The translations under genes were made by a program, and so were the position numbers. DNA of 64,000 bases from Cubamyces lactineus (taxonomy: Eukaryota; Basidiomycota; Agaricomycetes; Polyporales; Polyporaceae). Positions 11,159 through 22,749 of the stretch are shown here, one piece after another (the stretch's first letter is position 1; the number at the start of each line of letters is the position of its first letter). Under the pieces are notes generated by a model. That model was given only the letters and a program-made list of their open reading frames with translations, had not been told where the DNA came from and made no database searches. The DNA lies in NCBI GenBank assembly GCA_022376465.1, contig JACDTU010000008.1, positions 682,001-746,000 on the forward strand, read 5' to 3'.

Positions 11159-13035
11159 ATGCCCAAGTTCACCGTCGCCATCGTGTACGTGTACCATCTT
11201 GTTCGATCTCACCGTTATATATATATGCTCACAGACCACTCGCCAGTGGAGCTGGACTAGGAGGTCTACTCTTTGCGCTCACGCTGCAAAAGTTCGCTTC
11301 AGACGTCGAATTCCATATTTACGAGTCTGCCGCACAGCTGTCGGAGATAGGCGCCGGCGTTAACTTCCAACCGCGGACGTGGTTTATCATTCGAGAGCTT
11401 GGGCTCGATCAAGAGCTGCTGCAGATAGCCGGTAATGGCGAGAGACCGAGTACGTCGATAAGCAACCCCTTGGCGACGGTGCGCTCATCATACCGCTGCG
11501 GGAAATTTCCAGGTATGGCCATGGTATACCGCAAGGCAGACCAGAAGGAGGGATACACTTTCCACATTACCACGGACGATGAGGGTGCGCCAATCTCTCA
11601 ATAATCCACAACGGCAAATTGTGACCGACTCTATTGCAATGTATAGCGGAGAACTGGACATTCCACAGAGGAGAGCTGCAGAAGGTGTTCCTGAACAATC
11701 TGCGCGCCTCTGAGCGCATTCATCTCGGGAAGCGCTTCGTGTCCTACACACAGCCCGACGATCCCACGGGCCAGATCGAGGTCCATTTCCAAGATGGTAG
11801 CACTGCGGTCTGCGACGTCCTCGTGGGAGCAGATGGGATCAAATCCGCCGTCCGCGGAGCGATGTACACACAGCTCGCAGATCGAGCGAAGGGCAGAGGC
11901 GAGGAGGACAAGGCCGTACTCTTGAAGTCATGCATCCCTGCCAGCTTCTCCGGGGTTGTCGTGTACCGGACACTGATCAAGCTTGACAGTAGCGAGCGCA
12001 GCAATGGGGCACTGCATGCCTCCAACCTTCTTATGGTGTGCATGTTTCTACCGCTTTATGTGTTCTACTCACGCATGTGCTCTTATGAACCTGTGTAGCT
12101 TTGTGGGAAGCACAAGGTATGTCAACACACTCGGGACGAATTCTTTAGCTAATCCATGATAACAGCATGCCGTCACGTTCCCTATCGTTCAAGGGCGCTT
12201 TCTGAACATCGCTTCGGTCGTTACGAACCCCGCCTTGTCTGGCACCATATACGAAGGCCCTTGGATGTCCCGGGCCTCCAAAGACGAGGTGACGGAGTCA
12301 TACAAAGGATGGGAGCCCTCTGTCTTGGATATGCTAGAGGTTTGGACACCTTTCAAGCCAGCTGGGCTCGACTCCCCAAAGCTCATCTCCTCGCTCAGAA
12401 GGTTGACGAATCCGGATGGAGCAAATGGGCTATACACGCCGTCAAGCAGCTTCCAACGTTTGTCGACGGCAAGGTAGCCCTTCTAGGAGATGCAGTAAGC
12501 GGGAGTCTTTACGTGATGCAGCTCTACGCTGACCGATCTCATGCGTCAATAGGCCCACGCAATGACTCCGCACCAGGGTGCAGGAGCTGGACAGGTATTC
12601 GAGGTACGTAGGACTGTTCGTAGTCTAGGTTGCCTGCCTGACCCTTGTTATGAACAGGATGCCTACGTACTCGGACGGCTATTGGGCCAGCCAGGCGTTT
12701 CTCGAGGAAACATACCCGTGCTGCTGAACATCTATGACGAGATACGGCGGCCTGTCGCACAAGGCGTCGCTGCACGCTCCCTCAAGAGCGGACAGCTGCA
12801 TTCCTTCATCGCTCCGGAATTGGACGCCATCTCGCCCAACCTCAGTACGAATGAAAACGGACCTACGCAGGAGCAGCTCAGGGTCGTTGCCGATATGATA
12901 GAACGGTTGAAGGACTGGCGAAAAGGGACTACTGTCGAGAAGGATTGTCAAGCAGCTATCCGGAAGCTCCAGAAAGAGCTTGGGCAGACCTCTCTTGCTC
13001 TGAAGACGGAGACGGCGTTTACGAGTCATCTTTAA
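11159..13035 (+). CDS. FAD-dependent monooxygenase (salicylate-hydroxylase-like), tandem copy 2
   Basis: Paralogue of the gene at 7002, encoding 468 residues. Exons: 11159-11184, 11247-11449, 11513-11584, 11647-12035, 12099-12116, 12166-12339, 12399-12494, 12553-12603, 12658-13035. Exons 1-8 have exactly the same lengths and phases as in copy 1 (26, 203, 72, 389, 18, 174, 96, 51). Exon 9 is 27 bases longer and gives a different C-terminal tail. The flavin-binding fold (VGAGLGG), GADG and LLGDAAHAMTPHQGAGAGQ are all intact, so both copies should be active enzymes. Differences cluster in the stretch joining exons 2 and 3, in VVYRTLIKLD versus VIYRGLVRLD, and at the C terminus. These could alter substrate range, but that is inference. 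Confidence 0.92.
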
Positions 13036-13289
13036 GTGTAGAACCTGATTGGTTTCGCCTCGCAATGTATATACTCTTTTCCTTCCGTCCCGATATGCTC
13101 GGGTTAGTACAAGCGCTGTGCATCAAGCGCCCATACACAAACACCCATACCACTGAAGTCTGATGCGGGTGCTGAGCCTCCTTGCTTCCTACCCTATCCT
13201 TTCTCGCACAACTTACTTCAATCTCGCTGTGCTGGGCAACACGGACACATCTCTCGAGTTGCAAGTACCTCTGATACCTAAATGCGACT

Positions 13290-14408
13290 ATGAATGTTGG
13301 AAAGTGCATCGGTGTAGCGTCATGGGTCGCGCGGTGCGTCGTATGTAGACCGGAGTCCGTGCTGGCTACTAACCTTGCCTTCATTATATGATATAGTAGA
13401 AACCTACACGCGCTCAGACCAACATCGTCACTGTATGGACGAGCTTTCTCTCGCTCCCTATCCACATCCCCCTCGACTGAGCCCGCTACCCTTGACGATA
13501 TCGTGCCTTCGCCCATGCCCGTGCGCAAGCAAGTGAAGCGACCGAAGAAGCAGCAAGAAGACGCAGACGAGGAAGAAAAGAAGAAGCCCCTACGAAAACC
13601 TCGTAACGAAGAGATCAAACTGCCTTACGTCCGCTTCGTCAATCCGGAGACGGGCGCGCTCGACCCCCCAGCACCTCTCAGCCGCATCCTCTCCCGCATC
13701 AACCGTAAGCACGAATATCTCGAGCTGGTCACAAAGGAGCCAGAGCCCATAGTCAAAATCCAAAGCACGAAGATGTTGTACGAGAAGACTAAGGCGAAGA
13801 AGCTCGTGCACACTAGCGGCAAGGCACCGGAAGAGAAGGAGGTGCAGCTGACGTGGGGCGTCGGCTCTGGAGACCTGCAGTTCAAGCTGAAGAAGGCCCG
13901 CGACGAGCTTGAGGAAGGAAACCGCGTCAACATCATATTCGCGCCGAAGAAAGGCCAGGGTATACCGCCTCCTACAGAGCAGCAGAAGCTGGTTGCAGAG
14001 GCGTTAAGCCTGCTGGAGGACGTCGGGAGGGAGCGCAAAGAGCGCGCGATACAGAAGCACGCCATTGGGGTCTTCCTGGAAAGTACGCGTGCTAAGAAGA
14101 CTGTGGAGCTCCGGTGGGCGTATGGCGATAGCGATGGCGACTCTTGGGAAGGCCTCAAACCTGTCGAGCCTGCGTTGCGGAGAGGCGACCGTGTCGAGTT
14201 GATCTTCGTTCTGCCCCCTCCACCGAAGAAAGAGAAGGGTCTACTCTCAGACTCGGACGATTCGAAGAGGGTAGATCCTGAAACTGTACAGGAGCGCGTT
14301 GAACGGACATTGCAAACGCTGTCAGAAGTGGGGAAGGAGTGGAAGCCTAGGGACGTCCGGAAGGGCGTCATCATCGTACACCTGGAAGGGGTGAAACCTT
14401 CATCATGA
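13290..14408 (+). CDS. Mitochondrial translation initiation factor IF-3
   Basis: Bacterial-type IF-3 that keeps mitoribosomal subunits apart and proofreads start-codon pairing. The proposed model has exons 13290-13333 and 13397-14408 (351 residues). The first exon is chosen because it alone has the right phase. Its GTGCGT donor and a CTAAC branch site join it to a frame open from 13397 that reads like a presequence (Arg/Ser-rich, with GRAFSRSLSTSP). The IF-3 N domain follows: RNEEIKLPYVRFVNPETGAL, then PLSRILSRINRKHEYLELV and PEPIVKI. The C domain is the VQLTWGVGSGDLQFKLKKA region. Charged linkers and a repeated GVFLES.../GVIIVHLEG... segment make it longer than bacterial IF-3, as in other fungi. 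A shorter start at ATG 13515 would lose the presequence. The 3' end faces the PPR-like gene on the other strand. Confidence 0.75.
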
Positions 14409-14553
14409 AGCGGATCTCCGTACCTCTCAGTTCACTTATAGAGTATGCTAACACAGTCTTACCGTAATGCACATTTTCATCGTACAAACTGCAAGATGGT
14501 ACGCGTTCCGATGGTTTGTAGAAAAGCTGTATCTGAATTCGTACTGCCCGTCT

Positions 14554-17409
14554 TTACACACCTTGAGAGCCTACACTAGTATTCGTTCTCCCGGGCCCCC
14601 ATGCTCCCCGCCGCAACCGCCTCCAATCTTGCTTCCGAATGGGCAAACCCCTTTCCTTCAAGGTTAAGAGCCTATGTGGATGCTTCTCCTTTCGCCGCAC
14701 CTCGGGGTAGGCATATGGAGTGCGCACGACGATTTCGCGCGGCTTCCACGTCTCCGTCGATTCTGCATTTCCGTCCTTTGGCTTTGGCTGCAAGTGTCGG
14801 TACCCGCGAGGAACCTCGAAGCCGTGCGCGTGCATCGCTTTCACCACCATGCGCAACCCCGCCGTCGACTTCCTCGCCGCCTTACTATCCTCACGTGAAC
14901 GAGATATCGCCCGGAGCTGCAGCCGACGGATCCTACCGGCACTGAGTGGTCTCCGGCGCGGGGCGAAGAGTTGGAGGGCAACGTTGAAGAACCTGGCGTC
15001 GGGCTTGACCTGGGACCCCGGGTAACGCGGGTCGCGCCGTGTGTAGTGACGCGGCTGCACCATAGAGTTGCGGACGAGACAGCTGAGCAAGGCGCGGCCT
15101 CCGGACATAAGCGAACGGTAGAGGAGCAGCGCATTGCGCCGACATATCTGCGGCTTCGTCAACTGCCGCTGCACCGTCCGTTCCTCCTGGTCGACGATCA
15201 TGCACACAAACCGCGCGTATCCGTAACGCTCAGGCTCGCGACGCCGACGGACCACCTCACGCTGCTCCAAGACGGTAGCGCCGAGATAATAGCCGCTAGG
15301 GTCGTGGCGCTTGCGCTTGAGGACGAGCGTGGCATAGGCTTGAAGAAGCGCCGTGTAAGAATGCACGGTGAGCCGGAAGCGTGCGATTCCAGGGACCAAT
15401 TCGCCTTTGCTCGCCCGTTCCGCTTCCTGGCCAAGGATGAAAACGCGCTCCGCGAGCCCAATCTGGCCCGCCTTCGATAGGGCCGTGATCAGGCTGGCGT
15501 AGACGTGGGGGCCGTATTCTGCAGCGCGCTTCAGGGCCTTGCGTCGATCCAGGCGCGGCAACTGCTCGGGAGGGTTCGTGCCGGTCGCTGGGTGGTCGAC
15601 GATGGCGAGCTCAGGCATGATTGTCCAAATCATAGCAGCTACCGCATGTGGCCGTCCCGTCGACGTCAGATGAACAATCAGGCTGGAGAGCGTGTGCCTA
15701 TCGGGTTTGAACTTCGAGCCGGATGCGTCAGTGATCTCGGGCAGAGAGAACGCCTCCGCCAGCCTTTGTTCGAGGATAGAAGTGAACCCTGAACTGCTCT
15801 TCGTAAGGTGCACAGGTTGGGGGGCTGCTGTAGCTGCCGCTGGTTGTACCTTTGCGCGACGTATGAGTTCGACGAAGGCAGCGCCAGAATGTTCTTGTGG
15901 CTGAGCTTCTATGGCGGCAAGGGCCTTCTCGCAGATGTCCATACGACGTAGCAGCGTCCCAGAGCGCAAGAGAATGTTGTATGTTACTCCATCCGGCATC
16001 ACAGGCGGGTCACGAACGACACACATATGGTGAAGCACCGTGGAAGCCATCTCGGGGGAGAGTCGGTGGCGCAAAGCATAGCTCAGCAGTGAATTGTAGG
16101 TCCGTCGCGAGAGACGAAGCGCGGAGGTGCCATGACTCTTGACGGAGAGTGAGTCGATAAGACGATTGAGGACATCGTGGAAGTATTGGTATGCCTTCAC
16201 CCGAACAGGTTTGCCGTCTCGTAAGATCCAGACACGCGCGTCAGTCCTTGGACATCGATACAGCGCAGACACAATTGCGGCCACCCGTGGATGACCTATC
16301 TGGCCAGTGTCCAGCAACATCGCCAAGAGAGCTAAACTCTGCAGCCTTTCGGTATCGTTCGAAGATGAACGTGGCCGGTCAACGAAATCAAGGATGTCGG
16401 TCATGATGGCAGGGTTAGGGAAGGGCGTTTGGGCGAGAGCAGCTGGTGATGGAGGGGGTACACGAAGGTGCTCATAGGCAATGTAGTCTTCATGGCCAGA
16501 GTCGCTGACAGTGCTGTCCTGCGCGGCCTTATGCGACAACTTGGTTTCGAAATCCTTGATCAAGAGCACGAAGAGGAGAGTCGCGACTACGATCTCGCCC
16601 TGCAAAAGGAGCGTGTCGATCAAGACGCGGTACATGCGTTCCGTCCGTTTCTGTCCAAAGGTGCGTGCTTCTTGTAGAAGGCTGAAAGCAGCACGGGCAC
16701 ATAGGTCAGGAACACGCTTGCTCCGCAAGTGCATGAACGAGCTGTTGTCTGTGGAAGGCTTCTGAGGGATTATGCGTGCGAATGGCCCGAGTTTGGGGAG
16801 GGCGGGCGAAGGAGTGACGAGGGAGGATACGACAGATTCCAGAGTCTTGGTGCGAATAGGTATACCTGCGCGGATCATGAGCTGTGCATATGTCCCCGCT
16901 TTCTTGGTGTATCCTTCCCGAATGAGGCCATGGAGGAATGCATGCGAGGCAAGGCGGGGTGAGACGGCGCATCCAAACTGTATAGGCTTGAGCTGGGATT
17001 CCCGCTGTGGATTGCTATCAAGCGGACCCTGGAGAACGGAATGGCATGCAGAATTGACGACATAGAGGGCATCGCCGAAGTTGCCCTCTCGTATACAAAA
17101 GCGCACTGCTTGCGCCGCGGCCCGAGCGACCTGAGCAGAGGAGAGTTGTGAAGTGGAAGAGAGGATAGCCGATTCTATGGAGTCATTGGATGATGGAGAA
17201 GACTCTTGATTTGCAGCGAGAGCAGCATTCGTTGAGAGATCCCGGAACCCGCGCACGCCGTGAGGGTGACTTCGCGGGATGGTGTAGTGCCAGGAACGCG
17301 AGGTCAACTGCGAGACACAGAAGCGTGGCCTGGCTTGGAAGTGGATTGATGCTTTTGGATGAAAGCCCCGCAAGAGTAAGTTGGCCGTTGTCGACCAATT
17401 ACATGGCAT
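14554..17409 (-). CDS. Large PPR-like (pentatricopeptide) protein, probably mitochondrial
   Basis: A single uninterrupted frame of 951 residues, unusual for this intron-rich window. The ATG at 17409 is used because the frame's further upstream start is a GTG. The N terminus (MPCNWSTTANLLLRGFHPKA) is basic and hydroxylated with no acidic residues, which fits mitochondrial import. Downstream are scattered helical-hairpin repeats typical of PPR proteins: YNSLLSYALRHRLSPEMAST, PDGVTYNILLRSGTLLRRMD, VYASLITALSKAGQIGLAER and VHSYTALLQAYATL. The C terminus is strongly basic (RRKEKHPHRLLTLKERGLP region). Such fungal proteins bind organellar RNA for processing, stability or translation of specific transcripts. 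No repeat code can be read reliably, so the RNA target is unknown. It converges with IF-3 and diverges from the cap-binding subunit gene. Confidence 0.62.
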   Translation of the reverse strand: MPCNWSTTANLLLRGFHPKASIHFQARPRFCVSQLTSRSWHYTIPRSHPHGVRGFRDLSTNAALAANQESSPSSNDSIESAILSSTSQLSSAQVARAAAQAVRFCIREGNFGDALYVVNSACHSVLQGPLDSNPQRESQLKPIQFGCAVSPRLASHAFLHGLIREGYTKKAGTYAQLMIRAGIPIRTKTLESVVSSLVTPSPALPKLGPFARIIPQKPSTDNSSFMHLRSKRVPDLCARAAFSLLQEARTFGQKRTERMYRVLIDTLLLQGEIVVATLLFVLLIKDFETKLSHKAAQDSTVSDSGHEDYIAYEHLRVPPPSPAALAQTPFPNPAIMTDILDFVDRPRSSSNDTERLQSLALLAMLLDTGQIGHPRVAAIVSALYRCPRTDARVWILRDGKPVRVKAYQYFHDVLNRLIDSLSVKSHGTSALRLSRRTYNSLLSYALRHRLSPEMASTVLHHMCVVRDPPVMPDGVTYNILLRSGTLLRRMDICEKALAAIEAQPQEHSGAAFVELIRRAKVQPAAATAAPQPVHLTKSSSGFTSILEQRLAEAFSLPEITDASGSKFKPDRHTLSSLIVHLTSTGRPHAVAAMIWTIMPELAIVDHPATGTNPPEQLPRLDRRKALKRAAEYGPHVYASLITALSKAGQIGLAERVFILGQEAERASKGELVPGIARFRLTVHSYTALLQAYATLVLKRKRHDPSGYYLGATVLEQREVVRRRREPERYGYARFVCMIVDQEERTVQRQLTKPQICRRNALLLYRSLMSGGRALLSCLVRNSMVQPRHYTRRDPRYPGSQVKPDARFFNVALQLFAPRRRPLSAGRIRRLQLRAISRSREDSKAARKSTAGLRMVVKAMHAHGFEVPRGYRHLQPKPKDGNAESTETWKPREIVVRTPYAYPEVRRKEKHPHRLLTLKERGLPIRKQDWRRLRRGAWGPGRTNTSVGSQGV

Positions 17410-17957
17410 GTGTCTTGCATACTGCACACCGTCAACAACCCCCTGGTGTTCAGTGAGCGGGATATATGCTCACCAGGGCAGCCTGCGAGCTCCGAGACTA
17501 GGAGGCGTTCTCTGCGGGAACGTCTCTCGGAAGCTTGCAGGACTCTGCGACTGAGGCGGAGGAGTGGGGGTTGAGGTGAAGGTTGTGCTCGACGGCTTGG
17601 ACGAGCTCGGGGCCAGACGACTCGGCGTCGAAACCAGATGGGCCGAGGCGCGCAGTTTCCTCTTTCAGGCTCATAAGGGGGGTTATTGTCTAAAACGCCA
17701 GACAATAATCCCAGAGTGGGAAGTAACTAATGAATTTAAGGGAAAGCGTTTAGCGCCTGAGAGAGGAACCTTGAGGTCAAGTGTTTGTTGACTTCGGCGA
17801 CCTGCTCTCACAGCCCCTGGCTTAGCCTCAGCAAGCTGCAGCTCAATTCAGTCTTTTGTTGCGATACCTCCAGACCTTGAGAGCATACAACGCTCGCAGG
17901 ACATTTGCACTGTATCCAGCATTTGGTAGACGCGTTTTGAGACCCTGAATCTGAACT
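17410..17957. other. Divergent intergenic region, PPR-like / cap-binding subunit
   Basis: About 0.55 kb between divergent starts. It contains short ORFs only. Nothing recognisable beyond presumed promoters. Confidence 0.35.
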
Positions 17958-20900
17958 ATGAGCTACCACGGACGCAGGCGGCATCATCGTGGTGAGTTCA
18001 ACTCCTTATTGACTTGGTCAGATGCTAACAAATAGTGCCAGACGACCATGAGCGGCGTGAGGTGCATGAAACTCCAGAGCAGAAGCTGAAATTCAACATA
18101 ACTCACTACGGCGAAGTGGTGCGTCTCCCATCTGTCTACTTTCCGGATTGTGGTTCAAACAATCTCCGTTCATAGGACCCAGTCCAAGAACTTCCCCGCA
18201 TAGCTACTCAGATATTCGAGCATACACCTGCCAACGTCCCTGCCGTTACCGAAGCGTTCCGGGTAGGGTATGTATGTTCACGCTGCCCCGTTTGAAAGTC
18301 ACTCATAGGCCTGTAGCGTTACGGAACAGCCATTCAAGGTTCCGTACTATGCTGCTCTTTTGAGGTTATTGCACGATCGCCCCGTCGGTGACGCTGCTCC
18401 TGGGAGCTTGTCCTTTGGCAGGCAGGTACTTGAGGATTTCTGGAAAGGTTTCCAAGCCTTCCTGGACAAACATGCGTGGAGGGAAACACGACTATGTGTA
18501 TGTCCACGCAATGCACTCATCCCGCCGTGAATGTCTGACAGGGGATGCACACAGGTACACTTCTTCGCACACCTAACCGTCGCACGAGTTATCTCGGTAC
18601 AGTCTATGTTTGAACTCCTGAAGTCATTCACAGCCGTGTTAGACGAGTTTGGCGTGTCTCATGGCCGAGCCGCAAAAGCAGGTTTGTGTGCAGCTGAAGG
18701 TCTGATGATTGTAAGTACGCCGGTCATATACGGTATGTGCTTGTGTTGACGAAAACAACCTTCATAGGCCGGACCCGTCATCAAGCAGGACCCGTCATTA
18801 GATGTCTCGGAGATCATCACTGCATTGCAGACATACATTGACTCCACGAAGGACGCGAAGACGCTGGTGCAACCTGTAGTGCAACTCTTCACCGACAGTC
18901 CGATCTTGGAACATGCTGAAGAGGCATGTGCACTCACACCTATTTGAATGCACTGAAATTGACTAGGTTCACCAGTGGCTCGATTGCGCCTTGGCCGCGT
19001 TACAAACTCTTAACGCATCCGACTTCGCGCAGACGGCCGATAGCTACCCCCAACCGTACCTCTCCTCTCCGCCATGGACCGAAGAACCATTTAACCTACC
19101 TGGCGTCCTTGTGCCTCCTGAAGTCATCGAACTTGATGGTCTTACGACCGAGTCGGGCGAAGACGCTCAGCCCAAGAAGGAGGAATGGCCGCAATGCTAC
19201 GTCCGCCTATTTGACAACGATGTAGGAAGCATCTTCAGGCTCAGTAACTATCACGTGTCTGACCTGCAACACAGCTCACTCCGGACCCTACGACCCCTGC
19301 TGGTTTCGCAATCCGCTCGACGATGATCGATACCGTTGACATATTCGAGGTCAATCGGAAAGAATGCGCCCGTCTCCTTCTGGAGTTGCCAAAATGGACA
19401 GTACCTGGCACGTTCAAGCCGCGTCCTGGAGCACCACCTCAGTCACCTGTAGAAGGGAAGGACTGGCAACTGGAGAGCACCATACTCGAGGTTAGAGGAC
19501 CCGTTGACCTCACTAGATTGTCCAGCCATACTCATGCGTTCTAGACCATCCTCGGTTCCACGTTCATGTTGCCCGAGTCTACTTACAAGGCCATCTACTA
19601 CATTGCGCTGATTACCGAGTTGTGTAAGTCTTCCCCACAGACAGTCGGCCCGGCAGTAGGCAAGTCTATCCGTCGACTATATGCGTTGCTCGCGGACGGG
19701 TTGGACGTGGAGGTCGCCCACCGGTTCGCCGAGTGGTTCGCTGTCCATATGAGCAACTTTGGCTTCCAATGGGTGTGGAAGGAATGGTGCGGAACAAGCT
19801 CACTACTTGCATTGTAGCCAAGGTTACGGCTGACGTTATCCCTGCAGGATCCCGGACCTCGTGCTGGTACCCCAACACCCGAAGCGTACTTTCATGCGCC
19901 GGGCGGTCGAGTTCGAAATTCGCCTGTCGTATCACGATCGCATCCTTCGTATCCTTCCCGAACCGATGAGGGAGCCAGATGCCCAAGTGATTTCCGCTGA
20001 AGCCCCAGGACCAGACTACGAGTATGATGAGCCGAGTATGTACATGCGGCCAAGTATAGGGCGACCTGCTGCTGACGACTTCGTTAGCGCATCCACACCA
20101 CGAGTCCGCCCAGTCCATACTCAACCTCATTCGTGGTCGTGCAAAGCCCGAGGACGTCATGAGTCATCTGGAGTCGCTCCGTAACTCACTGATGGAGACG
20201 ACTGAAAATGTGGACTCCGTACTGCGCTCAATCCTGGTGCAGTCGTTGTTGCACATCGGCTCGCGCTCCTTCTCGCACTTCCTCAACGCCATCGAGCGTT
20301 ACCTCCCGCTGCTCCGCAACCTCGCTGCGGGCCAGATCTCAACAAGCGGGAACGCGAACCCAGAGGCGCGGACGGACATCATGAGTGCCGTCGCGAAGTT
20401 CTGGCGCAACAGCCGGCACATGATCAACATTGTGTTCGACAAGCTGATGCAGTACCAGATCGTCGACCCGACGGACGTTGTTGCGTGGACTTTCACGCAC
20501 TGTGCGTACGTCACGGAAGGTACACGCAAGAGCACGTTCAACGCCTTCCAATGGGATCTCCTGAAGTCTGCGCTCGATAAGGCGAACGGTCGAGTCATGG
20601 TACAGCGACGAAAGGTGGCAGTTCTTAGGAAAGAGGCAGATGACAACGCTGCCAGGGCCATCGCAGGCGAAAGTGCAACGATGGAGGTTGACGCCGAAAC
20701 TAGACCAGGTACATAGTCTCCGCGCCGTCGAATCGATGCTCGTGCTTACCCGCAATATAGATGTTATTCCTGCGGGAGAGTCTCCTCAACTGACCTCTGC
20801 GATCAAGGCATTCACCGTCCTTACGCGCGAGCAGAAGTCTGCTCTTGCACGCACGCTAGACGGATTCGTCGACTACCTAGCGGTGGAAGGCGCCAGCCCC

Positions 20901-21202
20901 AAGGTGCGCGAGGTCATCACCGAACACGCATGGCACAACCGCGCAAACTGGGAAGTCGACGATTGGGAAGTTTGGGAAACCTGGGGCTGGTACCGCCACT
21001 GGGGCCGGACGGTGGGCGCCTTCATTTCAACCTTCGTCCATTCTGCAGGTGACTAACATGATGCCCTCAGTATTCGCCGTACTTGCGCAACTACATGAAC
21101 ACGATCGGAACGGTCGCGTTCGCTAAAGTGTCCAGCAAGGCCGATCCAGCGGTGGAACTGTTCCGGAAGACGTGGAACATCGCTACAGGCCAGGAGGTGT
21201 GA
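17958..21202 (+). CDS. Nuclear cap-binding complex large subunit (CBP80/NCBP1, MIF4G domains)
   Basis: Large subunit of the nuclear cap-binding complex, which with CBP20 binds the m7G cap of RNA polymerase II transcripts and promotes splicing, export and decay decisions. The 13-exon model encodes 867 residues: 17958-17991, 18042-18118, 18176-18262, 18309-18497, 18555-18710, 18768-18923, 18967-19221, 19275-19490, 19545-19786, 19848-20035, 20088-20708, 20761-21011, 21071-21202. Family landmarks are SVTEQPFKVPYYAALL, FFAHLTVARVISVQSM and LDEFGVSHGRAAKA in the first MIF4G domain, SILVQSLLHIGSRSFSHFLN in the middle, and the C-terminal FTVLTREQKSALARTLDGF with DWEVWETWGWYRHWGR. All phases agree. 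The intron after exon 6 begins with GC (GAG/gcatgt), a rare GC-AG class. A GT alternative breaks the conserved frame. Confidence 0.93.
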
Positions 21203-22749
21203 GTGTCGCTTCATGTATATCGCCCTCATAGTCTACCTGCCTCTTCCTACGTTCCACCTACCGTACCCAAGTCCGTACCCCTACTATTATGTCCCCTATC
21301 TATCTTCCATCCCCTACCCCTTGTTTTTCGCTACTACTCTGCGCACGAGCCTGGTTCGATGACGAACGCTTTCCTTCTCTTCTTTGCATGCATGTCGGCC
21401 CACTGCCACAAAAATTGCTGCTGCTGCTGCTGCTGCGCAATGCCAATGCCAATGTCAATGTCGATGTTCAACTTGCCGCTGCCCTGCGCACGGGCCCGGA
21501 TAGGTGGCTCCTCTTCCCGCTCGCGCTCTCGCTTTCGGGTACCGGCACCGTAGGATCGTCTATCCCTTTCGGCGATACACTGGGCCTGTTCATCACCGTC
21601 CTCCCGTTCTCCTGGTGATTCGCATTTGGCCATTCGTCCACGGCGGGGGTTCCCTCTCCGGTTATATGCCACTGGCACAATTCCTCGTGGGCGCGCATAG
21701 TACAAGCACCCCGGAGCGCGCGCCCGCAGATTTCCATTACCCTCCGACCCTGGCTACAATGTGGAACGTCTGGACCACAACGACGCCGCACATCTCAACT
21801 CCATGACCGGATCCCGTATGCAAGTTCAACGGCTTCCCTCTTCCATGTGCTGCTTAGCAGCACACAATCCGACATCCGACATCTGACACTCATGACTTCA
21901 CTACAACTTCGCGCACGGCACGGACTGCCATCTGCGGGTGGTGGCACACAGGATACAATATACCCATGGGGACACGGGCACCAGGGGCAAGCACCCACGA
22001 TTGCCTATTGTGATGTGGTGGATGCGTGGACTGTCGTTTCAAAAATGTGGAACGGCACCCAAGTATGCCATCACGAGTAGACCCATCAGCAACTGTGCCC
22101 AATCCCCACCCCAATATCTACACACTTACGCTCACCCCGAGCGTTGGACGCTTCCAATTGTCACCATGTCTGGCGACGCACACCTCGGCCCGCCTCTCGC
22201 CTTGCGACATGTGCCGACGCGCATCCTGTTCCTACCACCACAAGCAACTCTACTATCAAGTTCTCTCTGTTCCCTTCTAAGGTCTCACCACGCCATACCC
22301 CAAGGATACACCATCGCCCAACCTTCGCTACCCACCACCCAGCAATCCTGTACGCATAGACTTCCTCCACTGTTCTCCACCTGTGTCATGTATCCCGTAT
22401 ATCCCCCTTTCCTCCCCCGCTGTCCATGAACCTCGATGTTGTCGTATGTCTTCCGAGTCGATTGTCTATCCCCATGTCAAGCACCAGTTTTCCATCGATA
22501 TCTGTACAACACGTCCTTTCCCTGTTCCTGTTTTCGTTCGTGCTGTGTGTTGTGTGTAAATTACATGTCTATCGTCTCGGGTATGTACATTGTATATCCA
22601 GCCCGTCGTCTACATATTATGATATCACGATATCACCCGCAAAGCCCATTCAAGATATAGCCGTCAAAAGCAACGATAGCACGACTCAAAAACCAACTCC
22701 CCGTAGATATCCCCCAACCGCACGACCCAGTCAAGATGACTAAGGCTCG
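21203..22749. other. 1.5 kb convergent intergenic region with short repeats
   Basis: Lies between the 3' ends of the cap-binding subunit and the transporter. It is pyrimidine-rich and short-repeat-rich. No ORF here has recognisable composition or splicing, so it is probably 3' UTR and spacer. Confidence 0.45.
21417..21460. repeat. GCT microsatellite followed by degenerate AATGCC/AATGTC hexamers
   Basis: About six GCT/CTG units are followed directly by degenerate copies of a hexamer (AATGCC, AATGTC). The tract is outside any coding model. Confidence 0.7.

Noticed and set aside
7002..13035. Secondary-metabolite gene cluster around the monooxygenases
   Set aside because: Neighbours are a peptidase and mitochondrial IF-3; no synthase, transporter or regulator is adjacent.
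13503..13514. GTG as start codon of IF-3
   Set aside because: Nuclear fungal genes start with ATG; the spliced start at 13290 gives a better presequence and correct phase.
13625..14374. 249-codon antisense frame opposite IF-3
   Set aside because: Shadow of a strongly biased coding exon; Ser/Arg composition is what the reverse strand of charged codons gives.
21938..22429. 163-codon plus-strand ORF in the convergent spacer
   Set aside because: C/H/P/T-biased translation with no domain, located in probable 3' UTR.
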